A stretch of 11,078 nucleotides of DNA from JAAYUK01 sp035319145. GTDB lineage: Bacteria; Nitrospirota; Thermodesulfovibrionia; Thermodesulfovibrionales; Dissulfurispiraceae. Below the pieces are notes generated by a model that worked only from the letters and a program-made list of their open reading frames with translations, searched no databases and was not told the origin of the DNA. The position numbers and the translations under genes are program-made. Where the stretch lies: positions 1-11,078 of the forward strand of contig DATHDH010000030.1 in the NCBI GenBank assembly GCA_035319145.1. Direction: 5' to 3'. This document shows positions 1 through 6,415 of the stretch, piece after piece (within the stretch, counting starts at the first letter, position 1; each line of letters begins with the position of its first letter).

Positions 1-833
1 CGCATGAAGTGGGTCCTGCATCTCTGCCATGATGCTCCAGGGAGTGCCGCTGCTATGGCCTTCTTGAGCCCCCGGTGGGCATCGGAGACGACTATCTGTA
101 CTCCGCTGAGCCCTCGCTCTACCAATCCCCTCAAAAATCCAAGCCACCCATCCTCTGTCTCTGATGTTATGACATCAACCCCAAGGATGCTTTTTCTTCC
201 TTCCTTGTTTACGCCGGTGGCCACAATGCCAGCAACATTGACGACCCTGCCCATCTCTCTGTCTTTCACAACAGTCGCGTCTAGCCACATGTACGGATAC
301 GGACCATCTTCAAGACTACGGCTTCTGAATGCTGTTACTTCTTCATCAAGGCTTTTTGCCAGCTCTGAGACCTGCGACTTGCTGAGTTTCTCTATGCCAA
401 GAGCTTGGGCTATGTCTTCTACTTTCCTCGTCGATACGCCCATTACGTAACATTCCGCTATGACGTTCACCAATGCCCGTTCTGCTCGACGCCGGGGATT
501 CAATAACCACGCCGGATAGTAACTGCCCTGTCTGAGTTTCGGGATCGCCAGTTCCATGGTTCCCACTCGGGTGTCAAATATCCGTGACCGATACCCGTTT
601 CTGTGATTGACCCGCTCTTCGGCTCGCTTCCCATATTCAGCTCCGCATGCTGCATCTGCTTCAGCACTCATCATGAGTTCAATCGCCTTCTGCAGCAATG
701 CCCTCAATACATCAGGCTGTGCTTCTGATACCACCTTGCCTATCTCTGCGGCAATCGTTACTCTGTCCTTAGCCTTCGCGTCTCTTGTTCTCCTTTCTGT
801 TTCTTGGCGGAATACAGATTTGGAGATTGACAC
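1..833 (-). CDS. IS256-family (Mutator-type) DDE transposase, N-terminal 277 residues
   Basis: This enzyme cuts and rejoins DNA at the ends of the insertion sequence. The reading frame is open from a stop at 851-849 to the window edge, and it has no early ATG. GTG at 833 is the best start, giving 277 residues of a family protein of about 400. Landmarks are a DNA-binding N-terminal region with LVNVIAECYVMGVSTRKVED (121-140), then YMWLDAT (181-187), whose D185 is the first catalytic Asp. VVSDAHRGLKKAI (248-260) carries the second, D251. ALPGASWQRCRTHFM (263-277) is the classic family signature. The catalytic Glu lies beyond the window, so whether the enzyme is intact cannot be judged. There is no frameshift in the visible part. 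Plus-strand open frames over this stretch are its shadows. Confidence 0.93.
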   Translation of the reverse strand, partial: MSISKSVFRQETERRTRDAKAKDRVTIAAEIGKVVSEAQPDVLRALLQKAIELMMSAEADAACGAEYGKRAEERVNHRNGYRSRIFDTRVGTMELAIPKLRQGSYYPAWLLNPRRRAERALVNVIAECYVMGVSTRKVEDIAQALGIEKLSKSQVSELAKSLDEEVTAFRSRSLEDGPYPYMWLDATVVKDREMGRVVNVAGIVATGVNKEGRKSILGVDVITSETEDGWLGFLRGLVERGLSGVQIVVSDAHRGLKKAIAAALPGASWQRCRTHFM

Positions 834-890
834 GATGGCTGCTCTTTTTTAAGCCCCTGTGATTCTTACACCACTCCCTTGGACTCTAAC
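1..890 (-). mobile_element. IS256-family insertion sequence, one end (truncated by window edge)
   Basis: This is the transposase-start end of an IS256 (Mutator-like) insertion sequence; the other end lies beyond base 1. The transposase begins at 833. Upstream of it, read on the minus strand from about 890 inwards, the sequence starts GTTAGAGTCC and reaches GGTGTAAGAA at about 872-863. From memory this resembles the IS256 terminal repeat, which has AAAGTCC followed by TGTGTAAAAG at a similar distance. I therefore place the outer end near 890, uncertain by roughly 10 bases. The partner inverted repeat and the target duplication (8-9 bp in this family) cannot be checked because the second end is missing. 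Confidence 0.65.
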
Positions 891-955
891 AGGAAAACAG
901 GAAAAGGGGAAATTTTGGAGATTAAGAAGGCAACGAATGGATAACCACTGTGACC

Positions 956-1061
956 GGGAGTGTGATCTGAGTGTGAACGCGGCATTTTTGTCTGAAATAT
1001 ATCAACATTTTCAATGTGCTAGCCGTTATCAGGGTGGGTTCGACCCCACACGCTCCCGCCA
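956..1061 (+). other. tRNA-like relic (acceptor stem, T-arm-like hairpin and CCA), possibly decayed tRNA-Sec or an att fragment
   Basis: GGGAGTGT (956-963) pairs with ACGCTCCC (1050-1057) over 8 bp with one G-T pair. It is followed by G1058 and an encoded CCA (1059-1061). Immediately inside, GTGGG (1034-1038) and CCCAC (1045-1049) form a 5-bp hairpin with loop TTCGAC. The arrangement of 8+5 bp with discriminator G is that of bacterial tRNA-Sec, and G73 also fits tRNA-Ser. However, the T-loop is one base short, the interior is AT-rich, and I find no D-arm with GG and no proper anticodon arm. It is therefore not a functional canonical tRNA. A decayed tRNA, or the 3' end of a tRNA copied by an integrating element, are the likeliest readings; chance is possible. 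Confidence 0.35.
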
Positions 1062-1250
1062 CTTTCTTCTTCCGTCGCAGAATGCTGCTGAGCAGCAGAG
1101 CACCGATCCGGCATCTTATAATTCATACCGTTAGGTGCGAAGGGGAAGAGGAGAGCAAAGAATTCGTTAGTTAAGTCAATACGTTTTGTACCGCGTCGAA
1201 ACGTGTCTCGTGTCTGCCTCATCATCCCTCATTTCTCCACGCATTATCGG

Positions 1251-1256
1251 TATAAT
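1251..1256 (+). promoter_or_regulatory. Candidate -10 box of pncC
   Basis: A perfect TATAAT lies 6 bases before the pncC ATG at 1263. I see no good -35 box 16-18 bases upstream. Transcription would begin about 7 bases after the box, at or next to the start codon itself, so the mRNA may be leaderless. This fits the lack of any Shine-Dalgarno sequence before 1263. Confidence 0.5.
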
Positions 1257-1262
1257 CAGACG

Positions 1263-1754
1263 ATGGACAACAGCCAACTTATTGCATATTGCCGCGCGCG
1301 TCATATAACCATTGCCGCGGCGGAGTCGTGCACCGGTGGTCTCGTTGCGGACCTGCTGACCGATGTGCCGGGGGCGAGTGCTATCTTTCGGGCCGGAATT
1401 GTTGCATATTCGCGCGAGGCTAAAGAGACACTTCTGGGCGTCGCCGGGCATATCCTGCAGAAGGACGGGCTGGTGAGTGCCGCAACCGCCCGCGCCATGG
1501 CGGATCGAATGCGCCAGCTGTCCGGCACGGACTATGCGATGGCAACAACCGGAAATCTCGGGCCCGAGGGCTTGGAAGACAAGGCGGTCGGCCTGGTATA
1601 CATTGCCGTCAGTTCAGCCCGGGGAGTATACTCTCGTGAGCTGCATCTATCCGGAGATCGCACGCTGAACAAGCGTGACGCCGCCCTGGCCGCGCTGGCC
1701 TTTTTATATGAAACCATAGAGGAAGAACGGCATCATGATGAAGCGAATTCCTGA
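1263..1754 (+). CDS. pncC: Nicotinamide-nucleotide amidohydrolase (CinA C-terminal domain family)
   Basis: PncC deamidates nicotinamide mononucleotide (NMN) to nicotinic acid mononucleotide and ammonia in the cytoplasm, feeding NMN back into NAD synthesis. The protein has 163 residues, the usual size of a stand-alone CinA C-terminal domain; the N-terminal CinA domain is absent. Family marks are AESCTGG (20-26) with the conserved Ser22, GIVAYSREAKETLLGV (45-60), and TTGNLGPEG (96-104), usually TGIAGP in relatives. I chose ATG 1263 because homology begins there; the in-frame ATG at 1203 would add 20 unrelated residues. The gene overlaps ligA by 20 bases, so the two are probably co-translated. 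Bacterial ligase releases NMN when it uses NAD+, so the pairing makes metabolic sense. The family is clear; the precise activity is inferred from family knowledge. Confidence 0.93.
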   Translation: MDNSQLIAYCRARHITIAAAESCTGGLVADLLTDVPGASAIFRAGIVAYSREAKETLLGVAGHILQKDGLVSAATARAMADRMRQLSGTDYAMATTGNLGPEGLEDKAVGLVYIAVSSARGVYSRELHLSGDRTLNKRDAALAALAFLYETIEEERHHDEANS

Positions 1755-3780
1755 AGCGGCAAGAACCGAAATCGAAGGCCTCGTCGCTGATTTGAATGAG
1801 CACAGCTATCGCTACTACGTACTTGACGATCCGACCATTCCGGATGCGGAGTACGATCGTATGTACCGCAGGCTGCTCGATCTGGAGACAGAGCACGGGT
1901 ATGTGCTCCCGGATTCTCCCACGCAAAGGGTCGGCTCAAGCCCGCTCGACAAGTTCGACAAGATACGGCATACCGAACCGATGCTTTCGCTCGAAAACGC
2001 CTTTTCCCATGATGAAATCATTGAGTTTGATCAGCGCGTTAAGCGTCTCTTGAAGTCTTCCGGCGACCTCGATTATACCGTTGAACCGAAATACGACGGG
2101 CTTGCAATTGAACTGACATACCGCAAGGGGTTCCTCTGGAAGGCGTCGACACGCGGCGACGGATATGAGGGAGAGGACGTGACGGAGAACATCAAGACGA
2201 TCCGTTCTGTTCCTCTCAAACTTGAACCGGGTGGCCGCATTCCGGAGGAGTTCGACATCCGCGGAGAGGTCTTCATGGATATCGTCGAGTTCGAAAAACT
2301 CAATCAGGAGCGCGAGAAGAACGGAGACCAGGCATTCGCGAATCCGAGAAATGCCGCCGCAGGTTCCGTGCGTCAGCTCGATCCGTCCATCACCGCGTCA
2401 CGGCGTTTGCATCTTGTATGCTACGGCATCGGTGCCGCGCAGGGAATATCATTTGCATCGCAGATGCAGCTCATCCAATGGCTCAGGAATGCCCGTTTCC
2501 CGGTCCCTGCTCTCTTCAAGAAAGTCCCCGGCATCGACGCATGCCTTGCCGTGGTCCGCGAGATCGAAACCCGAAGGGCTTCGTTTACCTTCGAAACCGA
2601 CGGCGCGGTCATCAAGGTCAATGACTTCGCCCTTCAAAAAAAGCTGGGCACAAAAACCAGGGAACCCCGCTGGGCGATCGCATACAAATTTGCCGCCCAC
2701 CAGGGGCTGGCCCAAATTATCACCATCCTTCCGAGTGTGGGAAGAACCGGGATCATCACCCCGGTCGCCGAACTGACGCCGGTGCAGATAGGCGGCGTTA
2801 CCGTCTCGCATTCGTCCCTTCACAACTGGGATGAGATTGAACGCAAAGACATCAGGGTCGGCGATACCGCAGTCGTCGAGCGGGCGGGTGATGTCATTCC
2901 GCATGTTATCTCGGTGCTAAAAGAAAAGCGGACAGGCACCGAGCGCCCATTTCCGGCGCCGAAGAACTGTCCGGCCTGCGGCGGCGTTCTGGTCCGTGAA
3001 GAAGGAGAGGTCGCCATCCGCTGCATCACGCTCGATTGTCCGGCTCAAGTGCGCGAAAAAATAATCCACTTTGCATCGCGAGGCGGCATGGACATCGAGG
3101 GGCTCGGTGAAAAAAATGTCGAGCTGCTCTGTGAAAAGGGACTCATCAAACATTTTGCCGATATCTATGCCCTCTCGAAAGAGGACTTGATCCCCTTGCC
3201 AAGGTTCGGCGAAAAATCAGCGTCGAATCTGATTCAAGCTATTGCCGCCTCCAAGAAGACTACCCTTTCACGATTCCTGTTTGCGCTCGGAATTTCCCAG
3301 GTCGGCGAATATGCGGCAAAGCTGATCGCAAGAAATTTTGAAATCCTGCAGGCCCTTTATCGTGTGGAAGCAGAGAGATTGACCGCTATCCCTCAAATCG
3401 GAGAGAAGACGGCTCATGCTCTTGCTGCGTTCTTTCAGGACGACGGGAACATCAAAACACTCGATCATCTCATCGCGTTCGGCCTGTCGCTCGTCAATCC
3501 CGATTTTGCCTCTCGGCGACAGAGTGCGCGAATCCTCGATGGTCTCACATTCGTCATAACCGGGACACTTCCCGAATCGCGTGCGGATATTGAAGCATTG
3601 ATCGAACAGAATGGCGGACATGCTGCCGCATCGGTTTCGAAGTCAACGAATTATGTCATTGCCGGAGAAGCTCCGGGATCAAAGCTCCAGAAAGCTGCGG
3701 CTCTCGGCATACCGGTCATCTCATATTCTGACTTTGCCGATATGCTTAAGCCCAAGGCAAAACAGCAGCGACTTTTCTGA
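1735..3780 (+). CDS. ligA: NAD-dependent DNA ligase LigA
   Basis: LigA seals nicks in duplex DNA during replication and repair, using NAD+ and releasing AMP and NMN. The 681-residue length is normal and every domain is present. The Ia domain at the N-terminus contains YRYYVLDDPTIPDAEYD (25-41). The adenylation domain has KYDG with nucleophile K119, then ANPRNAAAGSVRQLD (202-216), TDGAVIKV (288-295) and RWAIAYKF (312-319). The OB fold follows at about 325-400. A zinc finger uses C412, C415, C430 and C435. The HhH region spans about 450-590, and a C-terminal BRCT domain spans about 600-681 (GLTFVITGTL). The start is ATG 1735, or the adjacent ATG 1738; GAGGAAG at 1719-1725 serves both. The gene lies inside the end of pncC and meets amrS tail to tail with 15 bases between stops. 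No key residue is missing. Confidence 0.98.
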   Translation: MMKRIPEAARTEIEGLVADLNEHSYRYYVLDDPTIPDAEYDRMYRRLLDLETEHGYVLPDSPTQRVGSSPLDKFDKIRHTEPMLSLENAFSHDEIIEFDQRVKRLLKSSGDLDYTVEPKYDGLAIELTYRKGFLWKASTRGDGYEGEDVTENIKTIRSVPLKLEPGGRIPEEFDIRGEVFMDIVEFEKLNQEREKNGDQAFANPRNAAAGSVRQLDPSITASRRLHLVCYGIGAAQGISFASQMQLIQWLRNARFPVPALFKKVPGIDACLAVVREIETRRASFTFETDGAVIKVNDFALQKKLGTKTREPRWAIAYKFAAHQGLAQIITILPSVGRTGIITPVAELTPVQIGGVTVSHSSLHNWDEIERKDIRVGDTAVVERAGDVIPHVISVLKEKRTGTERPFPAPKNCPACGGVLVREEGEVAIRCITLDCPAQVREKIIHFASRGGMDIEGLGEKNVELLCEKGLIKHFADIYALSKEDLIPLPRFGEKSASNLIQAIAASKKTTLSRFLFALGISQVGEYAAKLIARNFEILQALYRVEAERLTAIPQIGEKTAHALAAFFQDDGNIKTLDHLIAFGLSLVNPDFASRRQSARILDGLTFVITGTLPESRADIEALIEQNGGHAAASVSKSTNYVIAGEAPGSKLQKAAALGIPVISYSDFADMLKPKAKQQRLF

Positions 3781-3795
3781 CGTACACGGGAAGGA

Positions 3796-4806
3796 TTATG
3801 GAAGCCCTCTGCCGGCAATGGGCGTTCCGCACGCTGAGCAGCTGCCGCCGCTCAGTTTCATGCCGCTTACCGCAAACCCGTACCGCTCAATAACGACATT
3901 GCCGCATGACGGACAGTTCGTATTCTCGCCGCCCCCGCCCGGCATGTTGCCCTGGTAAACATACTTCAGACCTGCCGCAAGCCCTATCTCACGGGCACGC
4001 ACGAGCGTCGAAAGAGGCGTCCTCGGCTTGTCAAGCAACTGATATGTGGGATGAAACTGCGTGACATGCCACGGGATAGCAGGGTCGACCGAGGCGATAA
4101 ATTGCGCAGCCCATTGGAGAAATTCTTCAGAATCATTCCAGTCGGGGATGATAAGCGTCGTAATCTCGACCCAAATTCCGAGTTCCTTCATCAGGTGAAT
4201 CGTATCGAGAACAGGCTTCAGATGTGCGCCCGCAAGTTTACGATAAAAATTATCATCACCCTTCAGGTCGATATTGTTGGCATCGAGATACGGCGCAATC
4301 ATCCTTGTCGCGTCCGGCCCTGTATACCCGTTGCTGACGAAGACGTTCTTGAGCCCCCGTTCGCGGGCAAGACGGGCGCAGTCATAAGCAAACTCGAAAA
4401 AGATTGTCGGCTCGGTATACGTATAAGAAATGCTTGAGCACCCTGCCCGCAGCGCTGCATCCACGATCTGATCGGGCGAAGCGTCCTGTCCGACGATTTC
4501 AGCATGATGCCGGGGGTAGTGAGCTATTTCGTTATTCTGACAATGTTTGCAGCAGAAGTTACAGCCGACGGTTGCGATCGAAAAAGAGAGCGAGCCGGGA
4601 TAAAAATGATAGAGAGGTTTTTTTTCTATCGGGTCGACGTTGGCCGCAATGATTTTCCCGTAAACCAGCGAAAAGAGATTTCCGTCCTGATTCTCTCTGA
4701 CGGTGCAGATCCCGCGATGTCCGGGTTTGATGGTGCAGTAATGGCAGCAGAGGCGGCACGAAACAGCATTCTCCGTCAGCCGATCGTACAGCAACGCTTC
4801 ATGCAT
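3796..4806 (-). CDS. amrS: AmmeMemoRadiSam-system radical SAM enzyme (AmrS family)
   Basis: This is a cytoplasmic radical S-adenosylmethionine protein, formerly annotated as a pyruvate formate-lyase activating enzyme homologue. The family usually occurs with AMMECR1-domain and Memo proteins; its substrate is not established to my knowledge. The 336 residues show an N-terminal Cys cluster (C17, C20, C21, C24, C34). The radical SAM motif CNFCCKHC follows, with cluster ligands C82, C86 and C89 (CX3CX2C). Other family segments are YTYTEPTIFFEF (128-139), NNIDLKG (177-183), ITTLIIPDWND (215-225) and YVYQGNMPG (282-290). A C-terminal zinc-ribbon-like tail carries C298, C301, C323 and C326. I chose ATG 4806, because family homology (MHEALLYDRL) starts there; the frame is open to 4911 without homology. 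The start overlaps the end of the DUF2934 gene by 8 bases. No AMMECR1 or Memo gene is in the window. Confidence 0.92.
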   Translation of the reverse strand: MHEALLYDRLTENAVSCRLCCHYCTIKPGHRGICTVRENQDGNLFSLVYGKIIAANVDPIEKKPLYHFYPGSLSFSIATVGCNFCCKHCQNNEIAHYPRHHAEIVGQDASPDQIVDAALRAGCSSISYTYTEPTIFFEFAYDCARLARERGLKNVFVSNGYTGPDATRMIAPYLDANNIDLKGDDNFYRKLAGAHLKPVLDTIHLMKELGIWVEITTLIIPDWNDSEEFLQWAAQFIASVDPAIPWHVTQFHPTYQLLDKPRTPLSTLVRAREIGLAAGLKYVYQGNMPGGGGENTNCPSCGNVVIERYGFAVSGMKLSGGSCSACGTPIAGRGLP

Positions 4807-5068
4807 CAACAGTCTTACGTTTCTTCCGCGAGGTGGCGACAGGCTTTTTCGGTTGAGGCGAGCGCGTTCCGGATGACTTTGACGGAGTTGCACGCACAGG
4901 AACGGACGCAATATGGCCTTTTTCTGTCATCATCGCGTCGAGCGTGAGGTGTTTGGCATTAAGAATGCGTTCCGCCTCAAGCCAATCTTCCAAATCGCGG
5001 CCCAAGAGACAGCCGCGTATTTCATACAGTTGATACGCAAGGGTTGCTATCTCTTCATGTCTGGACAT
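4799..5068 (-). CDS. DUF2934 domain protein
   Basis: This is an 89-residue soluble protein of unknown function. Residues 5-39 match the DUF2934 pattern as I know it: an IA-LAY-LYE-RG segment (EEIATLAYQLYEIRG) followed by GRDLEDWLEAERIL. The second half, from about 55, is a low-complexity basic tail rich in Lys, Arg, Ser and Pro, ending KKRKTVDA. It could contact nucleic acid or another polyanion, but that is only inference. I chose ATG 5068 because GGAGG stands 8 bases before it; an upstream ATG at 5101 lacks such a site. The stop overlaps the amrS start by 8 bases, which suggests translational coupling. A well-spaced promoter precedes the gene at 5130-5102. Domain assignment is fairly sure; function is unknown. 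Confidence 0.82.
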   Translation of the reverse strand: MSRHEEIATLAYQLYEIRGCLLGRDLEDWLEAERILNAKHLTLDAMMTEKGHIASVPVRATPSKSSGTRSPQPKKPVATSRKKRKTVDA

Positions 5069-5101
5069 CCTCGTTACCTCCACCGGCGTGTTTCTAAGCA
5101 A

Positions 5102-5130
5102 AATATAGCACTTTTTGCCCTAACCGGCAA
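5102..5130 (-). promoter_or_regulatory. Promoter of the DUF2934-amrS operon
   Basis: On the minus strand TTGCCG (5130-5125) and TATATT (5107-5102) are separated by exactly 17 bases, a good sigma70-type arrangement. Transcription should start near 5095, leaving a leader of about 27 bases that contains the GGAGG of the DUF2934 gene. Confidence 0.6.
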
Positions 5131-5182
5131 GCAAAAGTCGGGCATGCTCCGTGAGCGAAAAAACAGGGGAAAATCAGGGCAC

Positions 5183-5212
5183 TTGGGTCTTTGGCTGCCG
5201 GTCGGGTATAAT
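5183..5212 (+). promoter_or_regulatory. Promoter of the outer-membrane protein gene
   Basis: TTGGGT (5183-5188) and a perfect TATAAT (5207-5212) are 18 bases apart, which is within the sigma70 range. Transcription should begin near 5219, leaving a leader of about 50 bases with AAGGAG (5257-5262) as ribosome-binding site. The promoter is back to back with the one for the DUF2934-amrS pair. Confidence 0.6.
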
Positions 5213-5269
5213 GACCTACTTTGGCATAAATACGTCTTATTACAAATCCCGCGGACAAGGAGAAGCGCA

Positions 5270-6199
5270 ATGAGGAACAAAGTTGTTTATTTCGGGCTGT
5301 TGGCATTTTTCCTTACGGTTCTGAGTGTTGTCACGGTCTCATCTTCATATGCAACGGAAAACGGCGGGGGCGCATACCCGAACGGAGCCGAAGACTTCAT
5401 GGCCGGGGCAGTACCTCCGCCCGGCACCTATTTCATCAATTATCTCACCCATTATACGGCAGGCAGATTCAATGACAACAACGGAGATAAACTCGTCCCG
5501 GAATTCAGGCTGAATGCGACTGCAGACGTCCTCCGCTTTATTCATGTGACGAAGAGTCAAATCCTCGACGGATATTGGGGATTTCATGTCTTCGTGCCGG
5601 TGGTACATCTCGACGTGAAGATGATGGGCACCAAAGACAACAAAACCGGCCTGGGAGATATCATCATCGATCCGTTCGTCCTGTCTTGGCATTCCAAAAA
5701 CTGGCACTTTGCGACAGGAATCGACATCTACCTTCCGACCGGGGCATACGACAAGAATGACCTGGCGAATATCGGCAGGCATTACTGGACATTCGAGCCG
5801 ATAGCCGCTGCGACCTATACAGCGGATTGCGGCTTCGACACCTCGGTAAAGCTCATGTATGACTTTAATACGAGGAACAATAGCTCGAGATTGCCGACCG
5901 GTCAGGATGTCAAATATCAGTCCGGCCAGGAACTCCATTTCGACTATACCCTCGGATACAAGACCGGTCCGTGGAGCCTCGGCCTGGGCGGCTATTATTA
6001 CAAGCAGATTACGAATGACAAAGTGAACGGAGAAAAGGTTGGGACCGACGGGTTCAAAGGCCAGGCATTTGCCTTCGGCCCTCAGGTGAAATATGATTAC
6101 AAGAACATGAGCTTCTCCCTCAAGTATCAGCATGAAGCATGGGTCAGAAACAAGCCCGAAGGCGACAAATTCTGGCTCAAATTCGTTTACGCGTTCTGA
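5270..6199 (+). CDS. Outer-membrane beta-barrel, phenol-degradation MetA family
   Basis: The product is probably an outer-membrane channel of the MetA_deg/SphA-like family, which is linked to uptake of aromatic or other hydrophobic compounds; the substrate here is unknown. The 309 residues begin with a signal peptide (Lys4, hydrophobic 7-24, likely cleavage after SSYA28). The mature part shows alternating, aromatic-rich strands, family segments such as TGLGDIIIDPFVLSWH, TGIDIYLPTGAYDK and TFEPIAAATY, and ends in YAF with a C-terminal Phe as expected for Bam-inserted barrels. I chose ATG 5270 because AAGGAG precedes it and a signal peptide follows; the frame extends back to 4913, but that part is antisense to the DUF2934 and amrS genes. 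The gene appears monocistronic. A strong 14-bp hairpin (6222-6254) lies 22 bases after the stop. Confidence 0.87.
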   Translation: MRNKVVYFGLLAFFLTVLSVVTVSSSYATENGGGAYPNGAEDFMAGAVPPPGTYFINYLTHYTAGRFNDNNGDKLVPEFRLNATADVLRFIHVTKSQILDGYWGFHVFVPVVHLDVKMMGTKDNKTGLGDIIIDPFVLSWHSKNWHFATGIDIYLPTGAYDKNDLANIGRHYWTFEPIAAATYTADCGFDTSVKLMYDFNTRNNSSRLPTGQDVKYQSGQELHFDYTLGYKTGPWSLGLGGYYYKQITNDKVNGEKVGTDGFKGQAFAFGPQVKYDYKNMSFSLKYQHEAWVRNKPEGDKFWLKFVYAF

Positions 6200-6221
6200 G
6201 CTATCTCCATTTTCTGCAGAT

Positions 6222-6254
6222 GATTTGGCGGTCCTTATGCAGGACCGTCAAATC
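6222..6254. repeat. Long perfect hairpin after the outer-membrane protein gene
   Basis: The arms 6222-6235 (GATTTGGCGGTCCT) and 6241-6254 (AGGACCGTCAAATC) pair over 14 bp with one G-T pair and a 5-base loop, TATGC. No T-tract follows on either strand. It may protect the 3' end of the upstream mRNA, act as an atypical terminator, or be a repetitive extragenic element or protein-binding site. Confidence 0.6.
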
Positions 6255-6314
6255 AATCCAAAAATCGAACCGGACGAAGTTTCTTATCCGGCAGAAAATA
6301 GGATAATATTTCCA

Positions 6315-6342
6315 TTGCTTTTTATTCTGGTGTTATGATAAT
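6315..6342 (+). promoter_or_regulatory. Candidate promoter of the cold-shock gene
   Basis: TTGCTT (6315-6320) and GATAAT (6337-6342) are 16 bases apart in an AT-rich stretch. A second pair, TTCTTA (6281-6286) and TAATAT (6304-6309) with 17 bases between, is also possible. Either would give a leader of more than 100 bases before the cold-shock gene, as is common in cspA-type genes. Confidence 0.45.
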
Positions 6343-6378
6343 TTACTTTTTGAAGTTTGGAAGTTTTTGTTGTTCGGG

Positions 6379-6413
6379 GGGCACAAAGACTTTATGCTTT
6401 GTGGCCTTTTTTT
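6379..6413 (+). terminator. Terminator-like hairpin inside the cold-shock gene leader (possible attenuator)
   Basis: CACAAAG (6382-6388) pairs with CTTTGTG (6397-6403). Two further G-C pairs (6380-6381 with 6405-6406) extend the stem past a bulged G6404, and seven T residues (6407-6413) follow directly. This is the shape of an intrinsic terminator, but it lies between the candidate promoter and the coding region, so it may act as an attenuator. It could instead end transcripts arriving from the outer-membrane protein gene. Confidence 0.55.
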
Positions 6414-6415
6414 AT

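Larger units (their letters stand above)
891..1262. other. Intergenic stretch between the insertion sequence and pncC
   Basis: I see no convincing protein gene in these roughly 370 bases. Short open frames exist on both strands, but they have no ribosome-binding site and resemble no family I know. The stretch holds a tRNA-like sequence (956-1061), an 11-base tandem near-repeat beginning GAGTGTGA at 958 and 969, a very AT-rich core at about 984-1017, and the TATAAT box of pncC at 1251. Confidence 0.6.

Noticed and set aside
4..450. Plus-strand open frame of 148 codons at the left edge
   Set aside because: It is antisense to the transposase frame, which carries clear IS256 signatures and both visible catalytic Asp residues.
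956..1061. A functional tRNA or the 3' end of a tmRNA
   Set aside because: The T-loop is one base short, no D-arm or anticodon arm could be built, and no tmRNA 5' half or tag sequence is seen within the expected distance upstream.
859..1134. 91-codon plus-strand frame between the IS and pncC
   Set aside because: It has no ribosome-binding site or recognisable family, and it runs through the IS end and the tRNA-like sequence.
2449..2904. 151-codon minus-strand frame within ligA
   Set aside because: It is a shadow of a fully conserved ligA adenylation and OB region.
4913..5269. N-terminal extension of the outer-membrane protein
   Set aside because: The extra 119 codons lie antisense to the DUF2934 gene and amrS upstream region. 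The signal peptide and the ribosome-binding site both point to 5270.
5345..6133. 262-codon minus-strand frame opposite the outer-membrane protein
   Set aside because: The plus-strand product has a signal peptide, barrel-like strands and a C-terminal Phe. The antisense frame has no recognisable domain or ribosome-binding site.
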